Source: Streptomyces sp. YS415 (GTDB taxonomy: Bacteria > Actinomycetota > Actinomycetes > Streptomycetales > Streptomycetaceae). Taken from it: a stretch of 60,908 nucleotides of DNA. The position numbers and the translations under genes are program-made. Each line of letters begins with the position of its first letter. Position 1 is the stretch's first letter. Below the pieces are notes generated by a model. That model had not been told where the DNA came from, did no database searches, and worked only from the letters and a program-made list of their open reading frames with translations. The stretch covers positions 1-60,908 of the forward strand of contig NZ_JAMJFL010000038.1 of assembly GCF_023544665.1 (NCBI RefSeq), written 5' to 3'. Shown here piece after piece: positions 8,141-15,871 of this stretch.

Positions 8141-8818
8141 ATGGACTCCGTCCTGCGCGTGCAGGCCCGAATCGGGCAGCGCGCACTCTTACTGACCACC
8201 GCCGCCCTGCCATTGACCGGCTGGGCCGTGCACGCGGTCGCCCTGCACAAGCAGCTCGCCGCCACCCGGAAGGATCCACTGACCGGCCTGCTGCGCCGCG
8301 ACTCCTACACCGCCCGCGCCCGCCGGCTCCTTGCCCGCCACGGCGACGACACGACCGTGGTCATGGTCGACGCCGACAGGTTCAAGGAGATCAACGACAG
8401 CCTCGGGCACGCGGCGGGCGACACCGTCCTCGCGTCGATCGCGGCCCGCCTCACGGCCTGGGCGGGCCCGCGCGCTGCGGCCGGCCGGCTCGGGGGCGAT
8501 GAGTTCGCCGTGGTCCTGGAGCTGCCTGCCGCCCGCCGCGAGCAGCGCCTCGCGCAGCTGGTCCGGATGCTGCACACGCCGGTCGTCCTGGAAGACGGCC
8601 GCACCGTCGACGTCGCCGCCTCGGTCGGCGCCGCGTCCCCGGACGTGATCGGCGCACGCGACCTGACGCGCCTGCAGAGGGCGGCCGACGCCGCCCTGTA
8701 CGACGGCAAGCACTCGGGCCGGGCGGTCCTGGCGACCACGGCGCACGCCACCGTGCCGTCCGTCAACAGGCGCAGGGCGGGCAGGCCGGGCACGGCCGTG
8801 TGGGGGCGGGCCGCATGA
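8141..8818 (+). CDS. Membrane-associated GGDEF protein (probable diguanylate cyclase)
   Basis: 225 residues: a short N-terminal hydrophobic helix (about 15-33), then DPLTGLLRRDSY, the usual entry to a GGDEF domain, VVMVDADRFKEINDSLGH, and an intact active-site loop RLGGDEFAVV. These support synthesis of cyclic di-GMP from two GTP. The RxxD inhibitory I-site expected five residues before GGDEF is absent (GPRA is found), so product inhibition may be lost. There is no separate sensor domain. Its stop overlaps the start of the ASCH gene (ATGA at 8815-8818). Confidence 0.85.
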   Translation: MDSVLRVQARIGQRALLLTTAALPLTGWAVHAVALHKQLAATRKDPLTGLLRRDSYTARARRLLARHGDDTTVVMVDADRFKEINDSLGHAAGDTVLASIAARLTAWAGPRAAAGRLGGDEFAVVLELPAARREQRLAQLVRMLHTPVVLEDGRTVDVAASVGAASPDVIGARDLTRLQRAADAALYDGKHSGRAVLATTAHATVPSVNRRRAGRPGTAVWGRAA

Positions 8819-9255
8819 GCACCGTGACCCTGCCCGAGGGCGACTGGATCCGGGGCATCAGCATCCGGCAGCCGTACGCGGCCTGCATCCTCGCCGGGGC
8901 CAAGACGGTGGAGAACCGGGCCGCGCGGTGGCGGCCCGGCTGGGTGCTGCTGCACGCGAGCAAGACCGTCGACCGGCCCGCCCTGCGAACTCCGCTGATC
9001 GGCCGCACGATCAGCGACCGTCAGCTGGTCACCGGCGCCGTGGTCGGCGTCGCCCGGATCACCGAGTGCCACCAGGACCCCGACGGTGCGCCGCCCTGCT
9101 CGGAGTGGGCGCACCCGGGCGCCTGGCACCTGGTGCTCGACGACGTCCAGGAGCTCCCCCTGCCCATCCCCGCGCGCGGGCAGGTCGTGCCCTGGAAGCC
9201 GACGCCGGACCTGCTGGAGCGTGTGTTTCAGCAGCTGCCCGCCTTCCGGCCGTGA
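8815..9255 (+). CDS. ASCH-domain protein
   Basis: 146 residues starting at the ATGA overlap with the GGDEF gene. GISIRQPYAACILAGAKTVE followed by NRAARWRPGWVLLHAS is the diagnostic ASCH/PUA-like fold pattern (strand, the G-K-x-x-E-x-R motif, then a strand ending in a His). ASCH domains bind RNA or modified nucleotides and some are hydrolases. The rest (ITECH and WAHPGAWHLVL) matches plasmid and phage ASCH proteins. Its TGA overlaps the GTG of the next small gene (GTGA at 9252-9255). Confidence 0.85.
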   Translation: MSTVTLPEGDWIRGISIRQPYAACILAGAKTVENRAARWRPGWVLLHASKTVDRPALRTPLIGRTISDRQLVTGAVVGVARITECHQDPDGAPPCSEWAHPGAWHLVLDDVQELPLPIPARGQVVPWKPTPDLLERVFQQLPAFRP

Positions 9256-9359
9256 CCCGCAGGCGACGCACGAAGGAGAAGCCGCCGTTCGAGCCCGGCC
9301 TGATCCCGGCTCCCAGCGAGCCTCTCGTCTGGCGCGACAGCCAGCACTTCGACCGCTAG
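9252..9359 (+). CDS. Tiny protein, possibly the front half of a frame-split gene
   Basis: GTG 9252 overlaps the ASCH stop codon. It encodes 35 residues (TRRRRTKEKPPFEPG... ending DSQHFDR). The next frame opens exactly at the stop codon and encodes a zinc-finger-like segment without its own start, so these 35 residues may be the front half of a single protein interrupted by a 1-nt shift near 9355-9360. As sequenced, only the short peptide is made. Confidence 0.5.
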   Translation: MTRRRRTKEKPPFEPGLIPAPSEPLVWRDSQHFDR

Positions 9360-9541
9360 CAGGACCCTGCACGCTGTGCGGCCAGCCCACGCCCATGCGC
9401 TCCCACTCCGGCGAGCCCGCACACAAGGCATGCGCGCAGGACCGGATCACCGCCAACCCCGTTGAGGCCCGCCGCGAGCGGTTCGCCTCCGACCTCGCGC
9501 CAAAGCCCAAGTCCAAGAAGGGCCAAGGCGACCACGCCTGA
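9356..9541 (+). CDS. Zinc-finger-like segment without its own start codon
   Basis: The frame beginning at the CTA that overlaps the upstream TAG encodes LAGPCTLCGQPTP, then EPAHKAC, then a basic KPKSKKG tail: a CxxC...H..C metal site typical of very small Streptomyces plasmid proteins. There is no ATG, GTG or TTG before the CxxC. The only in-frame ATG (9395) lies inside the finger and has no ribosome-binding site. Either the previous ORF and this one are one gene split by an indel, or ribosomes shift frame at the overlap. Confidence 0.4.
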   Translation, partial: LAGPCTLCGQPTPMRSHSGEPAHKACAQDRITANPVEARRERFASDLAPKPKSKKGQGDHA

Positions 9542-9559
9542 CCTCCACCTGGAGGACCC

Positions 9560-9763
9560 ATGAGCAGCACCGACCGCGACGTCGACCACGCCCTCGCCTA
9601 CCCCGAGCCGCCCCCCTCGCCGCTCTGGCACCGCCACGGCGCGAAGGCCCGGCCGATCACAGACGCCCAGCAGAAGCGCAACCGCGACCTGCTGGTGCTT
9701 GCGCAGCGCACCACCCGAACCCGCACCCCTCGCCCCATCGACCCCCTGGCGGAGACCAACTGA
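9560..9763 (+). CDS. Small hypothetical protein (67 aa)
   Basis: ATG 9560 lies 5 nt after GGAGG (9551-9555). The sequence is hydrophilic, Pro-rich at first and then basic (DAQQKRNRDLLVLAQRTTRT). Its TGA overlaps the ATG of the OB-fold-like gene (TGATG at 9761-9765). No family recognised; probably a small partner in the same coupled run. Confidence 0.65.
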   Translation: MSSTDRDVDHALAYPEPPPSPLWHRHGAKARPITDAQQKRNRDLLVLAQRTTRTRTPRPIDPLAETN

Positions 9764-10233
9764 TGGACACCAAAAACCTCACCGTCGACGGCTACCTCGA
9801 CACCGTCCCCACACCCGGCGACGCGCCCTACACCGCCCGGTTCCAGCTGGTCGTCTCACCCACCGACGACGCCGTGGACGACGTGACCTGGTCCTGCACC
9901 ACCAGCAAGCCCGGCATCGTGCACGAGCTGCTCACCAAGATCCAGCCCGGCGACCTGTTGCACGTCTCCGGCGTCCTCACCCAGCCCCACAACGCGGCGG
10001 AGCCCGCCCGGCTCACCGTCGATTCCCTGGAGGTTTTGGCCACCGCACCGGCGCGGGCCCTGAAGGAGATGGTCCTCGACCGGTACGGCGATTACGCCGT
10101 GGTGTTCGATGCCGACCGCGACCAGGTACCCGTCTTCACCGCGCTCGGGCAGTGGGTCGGCCTGGCGGCAAGCCCCGACGCCATCGCCACCCTCATCGAC
10201 ATCCACGAGCGCGTGAACGGCGGTGACGCCTGA
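9763..10233 (+). CDS. OB-fold-like hypothetical protein (156 aa)
   Basis: Strand pattern LTVDGYLDT, YTARFQLVVSPTDD, VTWSC, then IQPGDLLHVSGVLTQP and ARLTVDSLEVLA is what an oligonucleotide-binding beta-barrel looks like, as in SSB-type proteins that begin with a GYLxx strand and contain a GDxLxVxG turn. Single-strand DNA or RNA binding is an inference. The C-terminal 50 residues are a separate alpha/beta piece. Coupled at both ends by TGATG. A truncated paralogue occurs at 11367. Confidence 0.7.
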   Translation: MDTKNLTVDGYLDTVPTPGDAPYTARFQLVVSPTDDAVDDVTWSCTTSKPGIVHELLTKIQPGDLLHVSGVLTQPHNAAEPARLTVDSLEVLATAPARALKEMVLDRYGDYAVVFDADRDQVPVFTALGQWVGLAASPDAIATLIDIHERVNGGDA

Positions 10234-10415
10234 TGGACACCACCAGCACGCAGGCCCGCACGGTCCTCGAGCGGTTCCCCGCCGGAAGCCCTCGAGGCTC
10301 ATGGCCGGCGGAAGAGTACGCCGCCGTCCAGCGCGCACAGGGCACGGACGCCCAGGTCGTGATGGACCTGCCCGGCGACCAGTTCCTCGTGGTCATCGAA
10401 ACCGCCACCCACTGA
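10233..10415 (+). CDS. Small hypothetical protein (60 aa)
   Basis: Starts at a TGATG overlap with the OB-fold-like gene (stop at 10231-10233), so translation is probably coupled. Sequence: polar N-terminus, a short helix (AEEYAAVQRAQG) and a final strand QFLVVIETATH. No motif recognised. Its expression would track the upstream gene. Confidence 0.6.
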   Translation: MDTTSTQARTVLERFPAGSPRGSWPAEEYAAVQRAQGTDAQVVMDLPGDQFLVVIETATH

Positions 10416-10431
10416 CCCACCTAACCGCGAG

Positions 10432-10866
10432 ATGAACATGACCGAGACCGAGACCGAGTCGTTCGAGACGATCCGCTACACCGCCGACGTGGTGGCCATG
10501 ACGCCCGACGGCAGCGTCCTGCTGATCGAGCGGGGCTGGCCGCCCCACGAGGGAGCTTGGGCGCTGCCCGGCGGGCACGTCGACCAAGGCGAGACGAGCC
10601 TCGCGGCCGCGGCCCGAGAACTAGCTGAGGAGACCGGCGTCCACGTCACCGCCGACAGCCTGCGCCCGATCGGCGTCTGGGACGCGCCCGACCGCGACCC
10701 GCGCGGCCGGTACGTCACCGTCGCGTACACGGCCGTCGTCCCGGTCGGCACCCAGATCGTCGCCGGAGACGACGCCCGGATCGCCCGCTGGTGGCCCCTG
10801 GACCACCTGCCGGAGCGCCTGGCGTTCGACCACGCCGACATCCTCCGTGCGGCCACGGCCTCCTGA
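10432..10866 (+). CDS. Nudix hydrolase
   Basis: 144 residues with a complete Nudix box: GGHVDQGE (residues ~45-52) then REL-x-EE-TGV, fitting Gx5Ex7REUxEExGU, which binds Mg2+ and cleaves nucleoside diphosphate-linked substrates. The first strand (DVVAMTPDGSVLLIERG) and the late WWPLDHLPERLAF are typical of small MutT-like housecleaning enzymes. Substrate not predictable. Two in-frame ATGs (10432, 10438) are both possible and neither has a strong site. Last enzyme of the coupled run. Confidence 0.9.
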   Translation: MNMTETETESFETIRYTADVVAMTPDGSVLLIERGWPPHEGAWALPGGHVDQGETSLAAAARELAEETGVHVTADSLRPIGVWDAPDRDPRGRYVTVAYTAVVPVGTQIVAGDDARIARWWPLDHLPERLAFDHADILRAATAS

Positions 10867-10892
10867 CGCACCAGCACGACACGACACACCAC

Positions 10893-10932
10893 AGCGCCGC
10901 GCCCCCGGACCAGACGGCCGGGACGCGGCGCT
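10893..10932 (+). terminator. Hairpin terminator after the Nudix gene
   Basis: Nine-base perfect arms AGCGCCGCG (10893-10901) and CGCGGCGCT (10924-10932) with a GC-rich loop that can extend the stem. It begins 27 nt after the Nudix stop codon and probably ends the long coupled transcript. Confidence 0.55.
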
Positions 10933-11022
10933 CGGATCTGCGTCTCCTAAGCACCAACTTTCGTAAACACCGGTTCGCCGCATCAACCGACAAACAGCCG
11001 CCCCGCAAAGGAAATCCTCACC

Positions 11023-11370
11023 ATGGCGACCTCCGTCATACTCCACACGCGTCAGGCACTGACCCTCATGCAAGCCGTCGCCTTGGGCCTGCTCCGCGAT
11101 GGCTTCAAGCAACGCACCATCACCGCCCGCACCGGCGTCCATGGCGACGAGCTGTACCCCCTCGCCGTACTGCACGGCATCACAGCTCCCTGCGGCACGG
11201 TAGAAGGTCACGACTGCCACGAAGCGCGCGAAGAAGAACCCTGCACGCCCTGCTCGCACGCCCACGGGCGAGCACACGCCCGCCAACACGCGCAACGCCG
11301 AAGGATGCTCGGTGCAGTGCCCCAGTCGCTTCGGCCTCGCGGCCGAGAGGGAAGGAGGGCCGTGCGATGA
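11023..11370 (+). CDS. Small HTH-like protein with Cys/His knuckle (115 aa)
   Basis: ATG 11023 follows AAAGGAAA. The first half is a helix-turn-helix-like segment (QAVALGLLRDGFKQRTITAR, then TGVHGDELYPLAVLHG). The second half has the G-T-x-x-G...H...EEEPCTPC pattern seen in small actinophage and plasmid proteins where a conserved His and CxxC probably bind zinc. A transcriptional or recombination accessory role is plausible but unproven. The last 30 residues are Arg-rich. Its stop overlaps the start of the truncated OB-like gene. Confidence 0.6.
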   Translation: MATSVILHTRQALTLMQAVALGLLRDGFKQRTITARTGVHGDELYPLAVLHGITAPCGTVEGHDCHEAREEEPCTPCSHAHGRAHARQHAQRRRMLGAVPQSLRPRGREGRRAVR

Positions 11371-11639
11371 CCATGCCCCAGCCTGCCCCACCTCCCGGTG
11401 AACCCGACGGCGTGATCGTCCTTCACGGCTACCTCGACGATGAGACCCTCCCCGACGACCTGACCGGCACGTTGGTCCGGATCCAACTGGTCGTCTCCCC
11501 CACCGAAGACCGCATCGACGAACTCGTCATGCCCTGCACGGTCACCAACCCCGAAATGGCGCACGCGGTTGTGAACGATGGAACGTCTCGACGAAACCAG
11601 GGGCAGTGTCGGTACTTGTCTGATGGAGTGACGTGGTGA
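11367..11639 (+). pseudogene. Truncated paralogue of the OB-fold-like gene
   Basis: ATG 11367 has GGAGG upstream (11354-11358). The first ~70 residues (HGYLDDETLP, VRIQLVVSPTEDRIDEL, MPCTVTNPEMAHAVVN) align with the 9763 protein, sharing GYLD, QLVVSPT-D and the following CT. After about 11575 similarity ends and a random tail (DGTSRRNQGQ...) runs to a stop at 11639, right where the 11697-13172 cassette begins. The barrel's second half is missing, so it is unlikely to fold. Confidence 0.6.
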
Positions 11640-11696
11640 CGGCTCTGGTGCAGCGCACCCTGGGCCGGATCTGATCTCTCGGGAGGAAGGGCGAGG

Positions 11697-12206
11697 ATGC
11701 TGTCGGAGGCAATGACTGCGCTGGCAGCGGCGGGAGGCACTGCGGTGGTGCAGGCCGCTGGCACAGACGCATGGGCGGTGTTCCGTCAGCAGGTGGCCCG
11801 TTGGTTCGGCCGAGGAAACACGCAGCGCGAGAGTGCCGAACTGGAGCAACTCGACCAGACTGCAGGCGGACTGGAGGCGGCCGGGCAGCCTGAGTTGGAG
11901 CGAGCGTTCCGTTCGGCGCTGTGGCAGGCCCGTATCGAGGCCCTGCTGGAAAGCCTGGACAACACCGAGCGGGACCAGGCCGCCGAGGAGTTGCGCGCGC
12001 TGCTCGCCCAGCACACCTTTCAAGACGGGGCGTCGGCTGGCCAGGACGAACCGGCCGCTGGCGGCATCGTGAACATCATCGCTGACCATGGCTCGATCGC
12101 GGCCGACGTTGTGCACGGCAAGGGGGCCTCGGGACCGCCCGTTGTCAGGCACACCTCTCCCGGGCCGGAGAACGATCCGGACGACGACTGGCCGCAGGAG
12201 TCCTAA
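11697..12206 (+). CDS. Hypothetical protein paired with a membrane protein (169 aa)
   Basis: GGGAGGAAGGG upstream of ATG 11697 is a strong site. A hydrophobic N-terminal helix (MTALAAAGGTAVVQAAGTDAW) precedes FRQQVARWFGRG, a long Leu/Gln/Glu-rich helix and a small beta segment GGIVNIIADHGSIAADVVHG near residues 122-141. The NI-x-G/D-x-G-x-I-A-x-DVxxG repeat recurs in Streptomyces proteins near sensor or conflict genes. Acidic C-terminus. It is 3 nt upstream of the membrane protein gene, so the two surely work together. Confidence 0.65.
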   Translation: MLSEAMTALAAAGGTAVVQAAGTDAWAVFRQQVARWFGRGNTQRESAELEQLDQTAGGLEAAGQPELERAFRSALWQARIEALLESLDNTERDQAAEELRALLAQHTFQDGASAGQDEPAAGGIVNIIADHGSIAADVVHGKGASGPPVVRHTSPGPENDPDDDWPQES

Positions 12207-12209
12207 TCC

Positions 12210-13172
12210 GTGGGTGACATCGCCAAGGGCGTCCTTGGGGGCGGATGGGCGCTGGTCGTTGGCTGGGTGCTGCCCACCGCGCTCAACCTCGCGGTCTTCT
12301 TCCTCACCGTCGCTCCCAGTCTGCAGCGGACTGCAGCCATCAAGCGTGTCTGGCCCGACACGGGCAGTCAGACGGCCTTGCTGCTCCTCTGTACCGCCGT
12401 TCTCTTCGGCATCGTGCTCAATGCTCTCCAGACCCCTCTCTACCGGATCCTTGAGGGTTATCTGCTGTGGCCGCGCAGTGCGTACGACCGTGGATGCCGA
12501 CGGCAGCGGGCCCGGAAAGAACGGATCACTGATCTGATCGCCCGCCCGGCAGGCCGTACTCCGGTACAGCGTGCACTGCTCAACGAGCAGTTGGCCCGCT
12601 ACCCGGCGGACACCGACCAACTCGCCCCGACCCGACTCGGCAATGCGATCCGTCGATTCGAGGAGTACGGTCACAACCGCTTCCGCCTCGATACCCAGGT
12701 GCTGTGGAACGAGTTGAGCGCAGCTGCGCCCGTACAGGCACGCCGCCAGGTGGAGACGGCACGTACCAGCGTGGATTTCTTCGTGGCGCTGCTATACGGA
12801 CACGGGGTAGTGGCCGTGCTTGCCCTTCTGGCCCTGACGTCAACCGTCGCCGAGCGGCCCCTGCTGGTCGTCACCGCCACCATGCTGTGTGCACTCATTC
12901 CGTTGTGGTACCGCTCCGCTGTGTACGCCACCGATGAATGGGCCGCTGCAGTGCGGGCCATGGTGAACCTGGGCCGCAAACCGCTGGCTGACGCGCTCGG
13001 ACTGGTACTGCCGCAGCAACTGTCCGAGGAACGCACCATGTGGCAGCTCGTTACTCGGATGTCCCGGCGTCCCTATCGGGATGCTGCAGACACAGCCTTC
13101 GCACCGTACCGGGCTGCGCCACCAGATCCGAACTGTCCATTGCATCCACCGGTTCCCGGTCCGGGTGCGTGA
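12210..13172 (+). CDS. Four-span membrane protein (320 aa)
   Basis: GTG 12210 directly follows the previous stop. Hydrophobic segments lie near residues 14-35, 55-71, 188-206 and 211-229, with a cytoplasmic basic loop of ~110 residues between the second and third spans and a C-terminal tail of ~85 residues. No transporter or enzyme motif is visible. The pairing with a soluble or peripheral partner (11697) resembles two-gene membrane modules common in Streptomyces accessory DNA. The function is unknown; membrane-acting effector or anchor are both possible. Confidence 0.7.
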   Translation: MGDIAKGVLGGGWALVVGWVLPTALNLAVFFLTVAPSLQRTAAIKRVWPDTGSQTALLLLCTAVLFGIVLNALQTPLYRILEGYLLWPRSAYDRGCRRQRARKERITDLIARPAGRTPVQRALLNEQLARYPADTDQLAPTRLGNAIRRFEEYGHNRFRLDTQVLWNELSAAAPVQARRQVETARTSVDFFVALLYGHGVVAVLALLALTSTVAERPLLVVTATMLCALIPLWYRSAVYATDEWAAAVRAMVNLGRKPLADALGLVLPQQLSEERTMWQLVTRMSRRPYRDAADTAFAPYRAAPPDPNCPLHPPVPGPGA

Positions 13173-13308
13173 GACCTACCGCGCGCTGGACGTCCCTGGC
13201 AGAGGAGCCGTACCCATCCCCGCATAGCGCATGCTCCGAACACTGCCTCTTCACCAGTCCCAGTCGTGTGAGCAGTGCACCCAGCACGTGTCCGGCACCA
13301 CCGTGACC

Positions 13309-13539
13309 ATGCATCCGTTCATCCCCGGTCTCGCTTACACCACCCCGCACGTAACGAGAGATCCCGACGAGCTCGCCCTGCTCATGGACTGCGAGCCCGG
13401 CGGAGACGGCACCAACCGCGACTTTCCCGACCTCTGGGACCGCCTGCAAGCTCAGGAGGGATGCGAGGAAGCCGCACGTATCTGGAAGAAGGCATGCATC
13501 GCGCGCGACGCGCTTACCCGAACTGAGGACGCTGATTGA
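13309..13539 (+). CDS. Small hypothetical protein (76 aa)
   Basis: The segment DPDELALLMDCEPGGDGTNR through DLWDRLQAQ and ARIWKKAC has good codon bias and looks like a helical plasmid-encoded protein. Starts are weak: ATG 13309 has no clear ribosome-binding site and an in-frame ATG also occurs at 13231 (with a CEQC motif in the extra residues). It may have belonged to the accessory run at 5-11 kb before the 11.6-13.2 kb cassette entered. Confidence 0.5.
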   Translation: MHPFIPGLAYTTPHVTRDPDELALLMDCEPGGDGTNRDFPDLWDRLQAQEGCEEAARIWKKACIARDALTRTEDAD

Positions 13540-13884
13540 CCCCCGCCACCTTCCGGCAGCCAGGGACGTATGCCCACTGACTGAAAGGCCCCGCTCCCTG
13601 GACACTACGACAGCGCCATAAGCGTGCTACTCCCCTGTGCTCAGGCGCGCGTGCCGCGCACCTGTCTCGAACCGGTGGGTGAGGGGCTTTACCGCATTCA
13701 GTGGCGCCATCCTCAGATGGGAAGGGCTGTCTGACGGTCATGGGCGTGTTGCCCGGCGTTGAAAATGCCGATGAGGCGGCGTTCGCGTTGCCGACGGGTT
13801 GTGACAGCGACGCCCCGCCGGTGGGTGGTCCGGCGGGACGGTCGTCGGCAAGGTGTCGTCTTCGTCGGCGAGGTGCCGGTCGCG
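13540..13884. other. Gene-free stretch
   Basis: No ORF with convincing codon bias or ribosome-binding site. It separates + strand accessory genes from minus-strand genes. Confidence 0.4.
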
Positions 13885-14160
13885 TCAAGGTGCTGTGACT
13901 GCTACCCGGCGGATTTCGACTCCAGTGATGGTGACGCCAGGGGCCGTCCAGCCGCTTGCCGGCGGAGTCGCTTGGCGAGCTTGTTCCTCGGTGTCGAACA
14001 GCATCATTGAGAAGCCGCTGCCGTCGGCCGGCTCGAGCCAGTAGCCGGTGACGAAGCCGGGTGCTGAACGGATCTTGGGCAGGATGTCGTTCATGAGCGC
14101 GCCAGCGGCAGCCGGGGCCTGATCGGGGTCAATCGTCAATGTCACTAGTGCTGCGTGCAT
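13885..14160 (-). CDS. Dimeric alpha/beta-barrel (ABM-like) protein (91 aa)
   Basis: AGGAGAGGACGT precedes ATG 14160 on the minus strand. HAALVTLTIDPDQ, then a helix, FVTGYWLEPADGSGFSMMLF, then DTEEQARQAT give the beta-alpha-beta-beta-alpha order of small ferredoxin-like barrels such as the antibiotic monooxygenase (ABM) family. Many such proteins are stress or catabolic enzymes, others have no known activity; no haem or catalytic residues can be named. It is flanked by decayed mobile DNA and may be chromosomal cargo. Confidence 0.75.
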   Translation of the reverse strand: MHAALVTLTIDPDQAPAAAGALMNDILPKIRSAPGFVTGYWLEPADGSGFSMMLFDTEEQARQATPPASGWTAPGVTITGVEIRRVAVTAP

Positions 14161-14344
14161 ACGTCCTCTCCTGTTCGGACTTCATCCTCGTCCAGTAGGA
14201 CGGCACCACGAGGCAGAAGTCATCGGTGACTTGGCCGAGTGGGTGTAGATCCGTGGCCTGGTTGAGCTTGCACAACTGGAACGAAGAGCAGGGTTGAGAT
14301 CTTCTTCAGGACCCCGCACGGGTGGTTCAGTCGCCGACCACCTC

Positions 14345-14590
14345 GCTCACGGACGCGGGCGGCGGCTTCGTCGACCAGGTTCTTGCGGGTTGCGAAAGCG
14401 GCGACGAGGGCTTGGAGGGCGAGGTTGTTGACTGCCCTCGGATAGCTGGTGAACAGCTGGTCCGGGCGCCCGGCGATCTTCAGGTGGCGGGCGACGTAGC
14501 TGGTCGTCTCGGTCGAGGTCATGCCCGGCATCGTGTAACGCAGAGCAGTCCGCTGTTCCAGAGCGGCCAGAACGGCTAGCTCATGGTCCG
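14345..14590 (-). pseudogene. TniB/ExeA-type IS ATPase remnant
   Basis: The minus strand encodes TALRYTMPGMTSTETTSYVA, RHLKIAGRPDQLF, then SYPRAVNNLALQALVAAFAT and KNLVDEAAARV. This is the C-terminal end of the AAA ATPases that accompany some insertion sequence transposases. About 14 residues normally lying between PLF and the P-RAVNN block are missing, and Walker A/B motifs are absent, so it is a dead fragment. No transposase partner is visible. Confidence 0.6.
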
Positions 14591-14654
14591 TCTCAGCGTG
14601 GGCTCCCGCTACCGGAAAGCAGTCAGACCAAGGGCCCGGGCTCCGCCTGGTCAC

Positions 14655-15020
14655 AGCAGGGGGAGCAACAAGCCACCTTTCATGCCGTCCAGGTCGTTAG
14701 GGCGCCATGGGGCCCGACCAGCCAACCCCAGTGGTCCGCTGCATCCATCGCGGCCCTCATCGCCAAGCGCCGACGCGGTACAGCGACCGTAGAGAGGGCG
14801 CGGCAGCGAAGGCCCGCCGAGACACACACCGGCGAGCCCAGGACGCTGCACAGGGACGGCATCAATCAACCTTGCATACCGACGGCACACCGGTCCCCAC
14901 CGCCGAGACGCCGTCGGCAAACCGGGCACGAGGCAACATTCCGGTTGCCGTCGGGCGCGTGAAATCGGGCCTGCGGGCTGGACTCCCCGATTGCGGGTCC
15001 TCCGCAGGACTACCAGGTCG
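14655..15020. other. Gene-free stretch upstream of the palindrome
   Basis: Nothing with convincing coding features; a few short Arg-rich frames only. Probably degenerate mobile-element DNA. Confidence 0.35.
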
Positions 15021-15045
15021 AGCGATTCACATTCTGTGAATCGCT
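15021..15045 (+). promoter_or_regulatory. Perfect inverted repeat, probable operator for the 15068 gene
   Basis: Arms AGCGATTCAC (15021-15030) and GTGAATCGCT (15036-15045) are perfect complements around the 5-nt spacer ATTCT. The dyad ends 22 nt before ATG 15068, overlapping the expected promoter of that gene, which has no ribosome-binding site and may be leaderless. This is how an autoregulatory repressor site would look. Confidence 0.6.
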
Positions 15046-15067
15046 TCAGTCAGGCAGACTCGACCTC

Positions 15068-15871
15068 ATGGCCCGTCCCACCCCGAAGTCAACGCGTCCC
15101 ACAAATCCCCTGCTCAAGCCCCCAGTCCGGCTCGGCAGCATCGATACCGCAGCCGTCATCGGTGAGTTGCGACAGCTGCACGAAGACGCTGAGGACAAGA
15201 ACGTCGCCAGGATGCCGGCCGATGAGGAGCTGTTCCGGGCTCTGCTGTACCTCGAAGCAAACGCGGGCGCGCTAAAGAGCGAAAAGGCACAACGCAAGGC
15301 CGCGATCGAACGCGTGAGGCTGTGGGAGTACCTCCGCGAGCAGGCTGACCTCCACCAGTCGAAGGCCATCGAGCACGCCCGGGCTGCGGGCGCTCAATGG
15401 ACCGACCTGGCACCGGCGCTCGCCGTCAGCGCCCCCAGTGCGGCGTACAACAAGGCGAAGCGGATGCAGGCTGCAGTCCTCACAGAAGCCTCCCGAGGTG
15501 ACCGGCCCGTTCGCCGCACGCCCGAAGCTGTCCGTGAGGCCGAGCGGCTTGCGGCTGCCCAGGCCGCCGCCGAGCGCCGCGCGGAGCAAGAGGCGGCACG
15601 CCGCCACACACTGCTCGCCCCGGTGGCACAGCGGCTGCTTGAGCATCGGGCCGGCCTGGACGACGACGGGGAGGTCACCTTCTGGCTGGACCAGATCGCA
15701 GCGGTGCTTCCCAGCTGCACTACCCCCACTCAGCTGGTCAGCCTCCAGACCTATCTGACAGCCGTGGTTCGTGAGCTGAGGACGACCGAGCGCACCACTG
15801 CCCGAGCAGCGGCGACGACCGACGACGCTCTGTTTGCCTATCGGGCCGCGGCCGAACTGGTCATGAAGTGA
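15068..15871 (+). CDS. Coiled-coil hypothetical protein with HTH-like segment (267 aa)
   Basis: The N-terminal half includes an HTH-like segment (EHARAAGAQWTDLAPALAVS and then APSAAYNKAKRM) of the type seen in Streptomyces DNA-binding proteins. Residues ~155-180 are a charged Ala/Glu/Arg coiled coil, followed by a helical C-terminal domain. No Shine-Dalgarno is visible before ATG 15068, suggesting leaderless translation. With a perfect dyad just upstream, it is most simply a self-controlled DNA-binding protein. No named family recognised. Confidence 0.7.
   Translation: MARPTPKSTRPTNPLLKPPVRLGSIDTAAVIGELRQLHEDAEDKNVARMPADEELFRALLYLEANAGALKSEKAQRKAAIERVRLWEYLREQADLHQSKAIEHARAAGAQWTDLAPALAVSAPSAAYNKAKRMQAAVLTEASRGDRPVRRTPEAVREAERLAAAQAAAERRAEQEAARRHTLLAPVAQRLLEHRAGLDDDGEVTFWLDQIAAVLPSCTTPTQLVSLQTYLTAVVRELRTTERTTARAAATTDDALFAYRAAAELVMK

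Noticed and set aside
14651..14929. Minus-strand 92-codon frame
   Set aside because: No ribosome-binding site and Arg/Pro/Cys-rich composition; likely non-coding.
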